NCBI GenBank assembly: GCA_039805565.1
Contig: JBDLTZ010000218.1
Coordinates: 1 to 5,330 of the forward strand
Source of the DNA: CALJIC01 sp039805565
GTDB taxonomy: Bacteria; Chloroflexota; Chloroflexia; Chloroflexales; Roseiflexaceae
Direction of reading: 5' to 3'
DNA length: 5,330 nucleotides
This document shows positions 1-5,330 of this stretch, piece after piece. A model generated the notes under the pieces. That model had not been told where the DNA came from. It made no database searches and was given only the letters and a program-made list of their open reading frames with translations. Each line of letters begins with the position of its first letter. Position 1 is the stretch's first letter. The position numbers and the translations under genes were made by a program.

Positions 1-91
<91 letters not shown>

Positions 92-97
92 CTCCCC

Positions 98-2473
<2,376 letters not shown>

Positions 2474-2502
2474 AGAGATATTCCTCGCTTTCGCCGTGCC
2501 TA

Positions 2503-2526
2503 CGCCGCTCGCTCATGCGAGCAGCG
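2503..2526 (-). promoter_or_regulatory. Stem-loop in the lon 5' leader
   Basis: On the minus strand CGCTGCTCGC and GCGAGCGGCG flank the loop ATGA. This gives a 10-bp stem with a single G·U wobble. It lies 29 nt upstream of the lon ATG and outside the Shine-Dalgarno sequence at 2483-2486, so it does not occlude the ribosome site directly. If the transcript starts upstream, it would be a stable leader hairpin that might affect mRNA stability or act as a DNA operator. A functional role is inference only; in G+C-rich DNA such stems can arise by chance. Confidence 0.35.
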
Positions 2527-2559
2527 CCTCACACGGACGGGTGGGTCGCAACGTCTGGC

Positions 2560-2565
2560 TGTCAA
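2560..2565 (-). promoter_or_regulatory. Isolated TTGACA, possible -35 element for lon
   Basis: The minus strand reads exactly TTGACA, a perfect sigma-70-type -35 hexamer, 87 nt upstream of the lon start codon. The sequence 16-18 bp downstream (ACCCGT) does not resemble a -10 element. The call is therefore weak and rests on the hexamer and its position only. Confidence 0.18.
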
Positions 2566-2577
2566 TAACACTTCTCG

Positions 2578-2597
2578 CCATGCTCAATACTGCATGG
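2578..2597. promoter_or_regulatory. Inverted repeat CCATGC-N8-GCATGG, possible operator
   Basis: A perfect 6-bp inverted repeat with an 8-bp spacer (TCAATACT) lies about 105-125 bp upstream of the lon start and just beyond the TTGACA hexamer. An overlapping second pair, ATGCT (2580-2584) and AGCAT (2599-2603), extends the symmetry. The size suits a dimeric repressor. It matches neither the CIRCE heat-shock operator nor the HAIR (HspR) motif, which are often seen at chaperone and protease genes. The binding protein is unknown. Confidence 0.25.
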
Positions 2598-2752
2598 TAG
2601 CATAGATTCCGCGTGCCGTGGATGAGTCATCCCTGAGACGTCGCACCGCACGGCTGTGGGCCTGCTGCCCGCCGCGCTCACTTTATACAACGATCAACAA
2701 TGCGTGAGGGTGCGGCCTGAGGGAGAGGAGTCAGCCGCGGCACAGATGAACT

Positions 2753-2768
2753 TGTGAATGATATCACC
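2753..2768. promoter_or_regulatory. CRP/FNR-family-like binding palindrome
   Basis: The sequence TGTGA-atgata-TCACC matches the classic CRP consensus TGTGA-N6-TCACA at 9 of 10 specified positions. It lies 174 bp upstream of the response regulator start and 279 bp upstream of lon, so it could serve either gene. CRP/FNR-superfamily regulators are widespread, but the exact site in this organism is unknown. A match at this level in about 470 bp of noncoding DNA is unlikely but not impossible by chance. Confidence 0.4.
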
Positions 2769-2942
2769 TGCGGCTCGCCGCGTCAAACGTGTGGCGTTCT
2801 GGCGCGCTCCCGGCCCGCCGTACACGATCACACCTCCGCGCCTATTCCGATCACAACCTGTGCGCCATAACCGCTTACCTGCGAAGTATGATGACGCTGC
2901 GAGCAACACCGCTCAACACGACGCATCTGGCGGGGTATCCGA

Positions 2943-3338
2943 ATGTCTTCACACTCCATTCTTATTGTCGACGACGAGGCCAACCAGCGTCTGATGCTCG
3001 AGCAGGCTTTCCGCTCGCTCGGTGACACCCAGCAGATTGTGGCGGTTGCCTCTGTCCGCGAGGCGCTCGACTGGCTGGCACGTCACACGGCCGATCTGAT
3101 CGTGACTGATTACCACATGCCCTCGGTCAACGGCCTCACGCTGATCGCGCACATCCGCGAGCAGAGCCTCGCCAGCCGCATCATATTGATCACGGCCTAT
3201 AACTCGCCCGAGCTCCAGGACGCCGCCCGCCGCCTGAGGGTAGACCACTGCCTCACGAAGCCGGTGCCGCTCACGATGCTCCGCCGCCTGGCCGCCAGCG
3301 CCCTCCAGCAAGCCCCGTCCTCCGTCAGTGCGGCGTAG
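2943..3338 (+). CDS. Single-domain response regulator (stand-alone CheY-like receiver)
   Basis: A 131-residue protein made of one receiver (REC) domain and no output domain. All residues needed for phosphorylation are present: the acidic pair D10/D11 in ILIVDDE, phospho-acceptor D56 in VTDYHMP, T84 in ILITAY, and K106 in LTKP, followed by the usual cis-proline. Such proteins receive phosphate from a histidine kinase and act by protein contact or as a relay (CheY/Spo0F style). The C-terminus after about residue 121 is a short Ala/Ser-rich tail. The ATG at 2943 places the first beta strand where receivers normally begin. The upstream GGCGGGG gives only a weak Shine-Dalgarno match. No kinase, chemotaxis or output gene lies in the window, so the partner is unknown. 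The gene is divergent from lon and converges on tpiA. Confidence 0.9.
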   Translation: MSSHSILIVDDEANQRLMLEQAFRSLGDTQQIVAVASVREALDWLARHTADLIVTDYHMPSVNGLTLIAHIREQSLASRIILITAYNSPELQDAARRLRVDHCLTKPVPLTMLRRLAASALQQAPSSVSAA

Positions 3339-3346
3339 GTTGCGAA

Positions 3347-3403
3347 GGACGAAAGACGAAGGACCAAAGACCACGTCGGTCCTTGGTCCTTCGTCTTTCG
3401 TCC
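3347..3403. terminator. Long stem-loop built from inverted heptamer arrays; likely bidirectional terminator
   Basis: Two 26-nt arms (3347-3372 and 3378-3403) are complementary at 25 of 26 positions around a 5-nt loop, ACGTC. The one mismatch is A3368 against C3382. Each arm is a tandem array of about 3.7 seven-base units: GGACGAA, AGACGAA, GGACCAA, then AGACC on the left, with the complement on the right. The element fills the space between the stops of the response regulator (3338) and tpiA (3410), where a two-way terminator is expected. No T-tract follows it in either direction, so it is not a canonical intrinsic terminator. It could equally be a repeat element or an RNA 3'-end stabiliser. 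The palindrome is seen directly; the termination role is inferred. Confidence 0.6.
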
Positions 3404-3409
3404 CAAGTG

Positions 3410-4165
3410 CTACCGGAACTGGACGATCCGCAGGAAGCTATCGGCCTTCAGTGAGGCCCCGCCCACCAGCGCGCCGTCGATGTCCGCCTGCCCCATCAGC
3501 TCGTCCACGTTGTCCGGCTTCACGCTACCGCCATACTGTATCCGCACGCCGCCCGCGGTCTCCGCGCCGTACAGCTCGGTCAGCGCGCCGCGGATGGCCG
3601 CGTGCATCGCCTGTGCGTCCGCCGGGGTCGCCGTGTCGCCCGTGCCGATCGCCCACACTGGCTCATAGGCGATCACTACCTCGGCCATCTGTGCCGCCGA
3701 GACCGCCGCGAGGCACGCCCGCACCTGGCCCAGCGTTACCGCCTCGGCGTTGCCCGAGTCGCGCTGTGGCTTGGTCTCGCCCACGCACAAGATCGGCCGC
3801 AGCCCGTGGGCTAGCGCCGCCTGGAGCTTCTTGCCGATCAGTTCGTCGCTCTCGCCGAAGATCTGGCGTCGCTCGCTGTGCCCCACAATCACGTAGCTAC
3901 ACCCCAGCTCTTTCAGCATCGCGGGCGACACCTCGCCCGTGAAGGCGCCCTGCACCTCGTGGTACATGTTCTGCGCCCCGAGCTTCACCGGCGTGCCCTG
4001 CACGAGCTGCCCCATGGCCTGAAGCGCGGTGAACGGCGGGCAGACCAGCACCTCGCGGTCGGCCGCCTCCCCCACATCCCGCACCAGCGCCTGCACCAGC
4101 TCGGTGGCCTCGGCGACGGTCTTGTACATCTTCCAGTTTCCCGCGATGATTGGTGTGCGTGTCAT
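3410..4165 (-). CDS. tpiA: Triosephosphate isomerase
   Basis: Interconverts dihydroxyacetone phosphate and glyceraldehyde 3-phosphate in glycolysis and gluconeogenesis; a cytoplasmic TIM-barrel dimer. The 251 residues are the family's normal length. Visible signatures are the substrate-binding N10 and K12 in AGNWKM, the electrophile H96 in VGHSERR, the catalytic base E168 in AYEPVWAIGTG (which also begins flexible loop 6), YGGSV at 211-215 and the phosphate-binding GGASL at 235-239. The frame stays open upstream to 4405, but those 80 extra codons overlap the protease gene in another frame and have low-complexity Arg-rich content. The ATG at 4165 with its strong AGGAG site is the real start. 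The gene follows the M50 protease by 35 bp and is probably co-transcribed with it. The palindrome at 3347-3403 lies just past its stop. Confidence 0.98.
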   Translation of the reverse strand: MTRTPIIAGNWKMYKTVAEATELVQALVRDVGEAADREVLVCPPFTALQAMGQLVQGTPVKLGAQNMYHEVQGAFTGEVSPAMLKELGCSYVIVGHSERRQIFGESDELIGKKLQAALAHGLRPILCVGETKPQRDSGNAEAVTLGQVRACLAAVSAAQMAEVVIAYEPVWAIGTGDTATPADAQAMHAAIRGALTELYGAETAGGVRIQYGGSVKPDNVDELMGQADIDGALVGGASLKADSFLRIVQFR

Positions 4166-4172
4166 GGTATCG

Positions 4173-4177
4173 CTCCT
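4173..4177 (-). promoter_or_regulatory. Ribosome binding site of tpiA
   Basis: AGGAG on the minus strand lies 7 nt from the ATG at 4165. It fixes this ATG as the start against the much longer open frame reaching back to 4405. Confidence 0.85.
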
Positions 4178-4200
4178 ACGGTTACTGAGGTGTGGCCGCG

Positions 4201-4869
4201 CTAGAGTGGGAGACCCATCCAACCCCAGATCTGCTGCGCGTCCAGAACGAAGGCCAGCAGGATTCCCACGGCCACGGTGATGCCGAAGTAGAGCGGGCTC
4301 CACTCCAGCACTTTGGCGCCGTCGAACGGGCCGCCGGGAATCATGTTGAAGAGGCCGATGAACGAGTTGAGCCCGAAGCCGAGCGCGCACAGCGCCACGA
4401 GCCATCCGGGCACGCTGAGGCCGGCGAAGTACAGCGCCGGCACCAGCAGCACAAAGAACACCGCCAGCGCCATGTTCGCCAGTGGCCCGGCGATAGCGAT
4501 CTGGCCGTTGTGCTTAGCCGTGAGGTAGCCGCGGTACCATACGGCCCCGGGCGCCGCGATGAAGAAGCCGACGAAGGCTACCAGGATCGAGATCAGCAGG
4601 AAGCCGTTGTTGGCCACGAAGTGCGCCTGCGCCCGGAAGCGCCGTGCCACCACCCGGTGCGCCAGCTCGTGCAGCACGAAGCCGAGCCCGCATACCACCG
4701 CGGAGATCCCCAGGATGAAGAGGAAGCGCCCGCTCAACATGTTCCGTGCCCCGGCCTGCACGATTGCGTAGGCGAAGGTTGTCCCAGCCCAGGCCTTCAG
4801 CAGTTCAATATTGTCATTCGTGCTGCCCTGGAAGATGCTTTCGTCCGGCGCGCTGAAGATGTTTCGCAC
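4201..4869 (-). CDS. Site-2 protease family (M50) intramembrane zinc metalloprotease
   Basis: A polytopic membrane protein of 222 residues of the archaeal-type S2P group (COG1994, SpoIVFB-like). These enzymes cut transmembrane segments, often to release anti-sigma factors or membrane-bound regulators. The zinc site is complete: HELAH (H67, E68, H71) lies inside the first hydrophobic segment (about 48-72), and the distal ligand is D183 in NMIPGGPFDG, a variant of the family's NPxPxLDG. A GPLAN motif (128-132) matches the family's GPxxN. Further hydrophobic stretches lie at about 88-107, 122-146, 153-176 and 190-208. There is no PDZ or CBS domain. The N-terminal 43 residues resemble the leader of archaeal S2P homologues, supporting the start. 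That start is GTG at 4869, the only in-frame option because a TGA lies six codons upstream, and it lacks a Shine-Dalgarno sequence. The substrate is unknown. The gene sits between pcm and tpiA on the same strand. Confidence 0.88.
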   Translation of the reverse strand: MRNIFSAPDESIFQGSTNDNIELLKAWAGTTFAYAIVQAGARNMLSGRFLFILGISAVVCGLGFVLHELAHRVVARRFRAQAHFVANNGFLLISILVAFVGFFIAAPGAVWYRGYLTAKHNGQIAIAGPLANMALAVFFVLLVPALYFAGLSVPGWLVALCALGFGLNSFIGLFNMIPGGPFDGAKVLEWSPLYFGITVAVGILLAFVLDAQQIWGWMGLPL

Positions 4870-4890
4870 AGTCGGCTTTCGCTTTCATAG

Positions 4891-4908
4891 CCGGGGAGAC
4901 CTCCCCGG
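4891..4908. terminator. G+C-rich hairpin between pcm and the M50 protease
   Basis: CCGGGGA and TCCCCGG pair perfectly around a 4-nt loop. The stem lies 22 nt upstream of the protease GTG and 58 nt past the pcm stop. No T-tract follows on either strand. It could attenuate or terminate pcm transcription, or be a leader structure of the protease. On the minus strand the hairpin contains GGAGG, which could be the ribosome site for a small leader frame starting at 4888. The stem is seen directly; its role is uncertain. Confidence 0.4.
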
Positions 4909-4938
4909 TTGTCACTCGTCAATAGTCGGCGGCCACTA

Positions 4939-4966
4939 GCACTCAGCACTCAGCGCTCAGCGCTCG
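4939..4966. repeat. Tandem heptamer array, four copies of GCRCTCR
   Basis: Two GCACTCA units are followed by GCGCTCA and GCGCTCG, in exact 7-bp register from 4939 to 4966. The array ends directly against the stop codon of the pcm-like gene (4967). Seven-base periodicity also builds the palindrome at 3347-3403 with a different unit. This resembles the intergenic heptanucleotide repeats described in cyanobacteria (STRR sequences). No function can be assigned. Confidence 0.75.
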
Positions 4967-5330
4967 TCACCTATCCGGCGTGTCGTCTGCCTCCCAGGCG
5001 TGGTCGCCGATCAGTGGCACGAAGCGTACGTCGCACAGCCGCTCGGAGTGCGTCTCGTGGCCGCGCCGCGTCACTCGCAGCAGCACCTGCTCGGTGCGCC
5101 CGCCTACCGGGATCACCAGTCGCCCGCCCTCAGCCAGCTGCTCACGCAGTGGCCGCGGCACCCACGGCGAGGCCGCGGGCACGGCAATGCCGTCGTAGGG
5201 CGCGTAGGGCGGGAGGCCGTCGCTACCGTCTGTGGCGAAGACGTGCACGTTGTGGTAGCCCAGCTCACGCAGCGTGCGCTCCGCAGCCTGCGCCATCTCG
5301 GGGTGCCGCTCCACCGTGTAGACCTCGCCG
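4967..5330 (-). CDS. pcm: Protein-L-isoaspartate O-methyltransferase, partial (5' end beyond the window)
   Basis: SAM-dependent enzyme that methylates isoaspartyl residues in aged proteins so they can return to normal aspartate. The last 120 residues are visible; the frame runs off the window edge, so the N-terminal half with the GxGxG SAM-binding loop is missing. The Val codon GTG at 5314 is not the start, because the upstream residues GEVYT continue the family pattern VYTVER. Visible signatures are the acidic SAM-ribose ligand (E in VYTVE), LGYHNV, the DGSDGLPPYAPYDGI stretch (family GDGxxGWPExAPFDAI), PAASP in place of the usual TAAAP, EGGRLVIPVG, and the C-terminal VRFVPLIGDHAW. The Pro in PAASP is mildly unusual. 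The gene leads the M50 protease by 97 bp and may head or belong to the same transcript as the protease and tpiA. Confidence 0.92.
   Translation of the reverse strand, partial: GEVYTVERHPEMAQAAERTLRELGYHNVHVFATDGSDGLPPYAPYDGIAVPAASPWVPRPLREQLAEGGRLVIPVGGRTEQVLLRVTRRGHETHSERLCDVRFVPLIGDHAWEADDTPDR

Larger units (their letters stand above)
2474..2942. other. 469-bp divergent intergenic region between lon and the response regulator
   Basis: No credible gene was found here. The short frames on either strand (for example minus 2694-2909 and plus 2758-2994) are Arg/Pro/Ser-rich, lack a ribosome site and resemble nothing I know. The region must carry the promoters of both divergent genes. Candidate pieces are a TTGACA hexamer (minus, 2560-2565), a TATAAA hexamer (minus, 2682-2687), a TATGAT hexamer (plus, 2887-2892), inverted repeats and a CRP-like palindrome, most described separately. 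None of the hexamers has a good partner at 16-18 bp, so no complete sigma-70-type promoter is called. Confidence 0.6.

Noticed and set aside
2682..2687. TATAAA on the minus strand as a lon -10 box
   Set aside because: The sequence 17 bp upstream is CCCTCA, with no -35 resemblance, and it lies about 210 bp from the lon start. A chance A/T-rich hexamer cannot be excluded.
2694..2909. 71-codon minus-strand frame in the lon/regulator intergenic region
   Set aside because: It has no ribosome site, no recognisable motif and low-information composition, and it overlaps the probable regulatory region.
2758..2994. 78-codon plus-strand frame running into the response regulator
   Set aside because: It overlaps the regulator in another frame, has no ribosome site, and is basic and Pro-rich without any recognisable domain.
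3347..3403. Palindrome as an insertion-sequence end or CRISPR repeat
   Set aside because: There is only one copy, with no transposase, target-site duplication or spacer structure. The 7-bp internal period explains the sequence better.
3328..3942. 204-codon plus-strand frame opposite tpiA
   Set aside because: Its Arg/Pro/Ser-rich composition is typical of an antisense shadow frame, it reads through the palindrome, and it lies within a secure tpiA gene.
4166..4405. 80-codon N-terminal extension of tpiA
   Set aside because: It overlaps the M50 protease in a different frame and is Arg/Ala/Pro-rich without TIM homology. The ATG at 4165 has its own AGGAG and gives the standard TIM N-terminus.
4192..4890. 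232-codon plus-strand frame opposite the M50 protease
   Set aside because: Its Glu/His/Gln/Arg-rich composition is the mirror image of a hydrophobic membrane-protein gene. The minus-strand frame carries the complete zinc-site motifs.

Overview
The window is G+C-rich bacterial DNA. It holds four complete genes and one truncated gene, packed into two blocks. The proteins suggest a member of the Chloroflexota, class Chloroflexia (relatives of Roseiflexus, Chloroflexus or Kouleothrix). The basis is the wording of the triosephosphate isomerase, the archaeal-type site-2 protease and the intergenic 7-bp-period repeats. This is recognition from memory, not a search, so the phylum is moderately likely and the genus is open. 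The first 89 bases are pure C and are almost certainly a sequencing or assembly artefact at a contig end.

Layout: (1) 98-2473, minus strand: a full-length LonA ATP-dependent protease. (2) 2474-2942: a 469-bp divergent intergenic region. It holds a lon leader hairpin, an isolated TTGACA hexamer, a 6-bp inverted repeat and a near-consensus CRP/FNR-type palindrome. No complete sigma-70-type promoter stands out. (3) 2943-3338, plus strand: a stand-alone receiver-domain response regulator with all phosphorylation residues intact. (4) 3339-3409: between two converging genes, a 57-nt imperfect palindrome whose arms are heptamer arrays. It is a likely two-way terminator and also a simple-repeat element. 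(5) 5330-3410, minus strand: an operon-like run of pcm (5' end outside the window), an M50-family intramembrane zinc protease and tpiA. The gap between pcm and the protease holds a G+C-rich hairpin and a second heptamer array (GCRCTCA x4).

How the genes fit together: three of the five act in protein maintenance. Lon degrades damaged and regulatory proteins, Pcm repairs isoaspartyl damage, and the site-2 protease cuts membrane proteins, often for signalling. TpiA is a glycolytic enzyme and is probably co-transcribed with the protease, 35 bp away. The receiver-only regulator has no kinase or output partner here.

I see no mobile element, CRISPR array, tRNA, rRNA or obviously new multi-gene system. 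The items most worth a second look are the two heptamer arrays, the start region of the site-2 protease, and the CRP-like site between lon and the response regulator.
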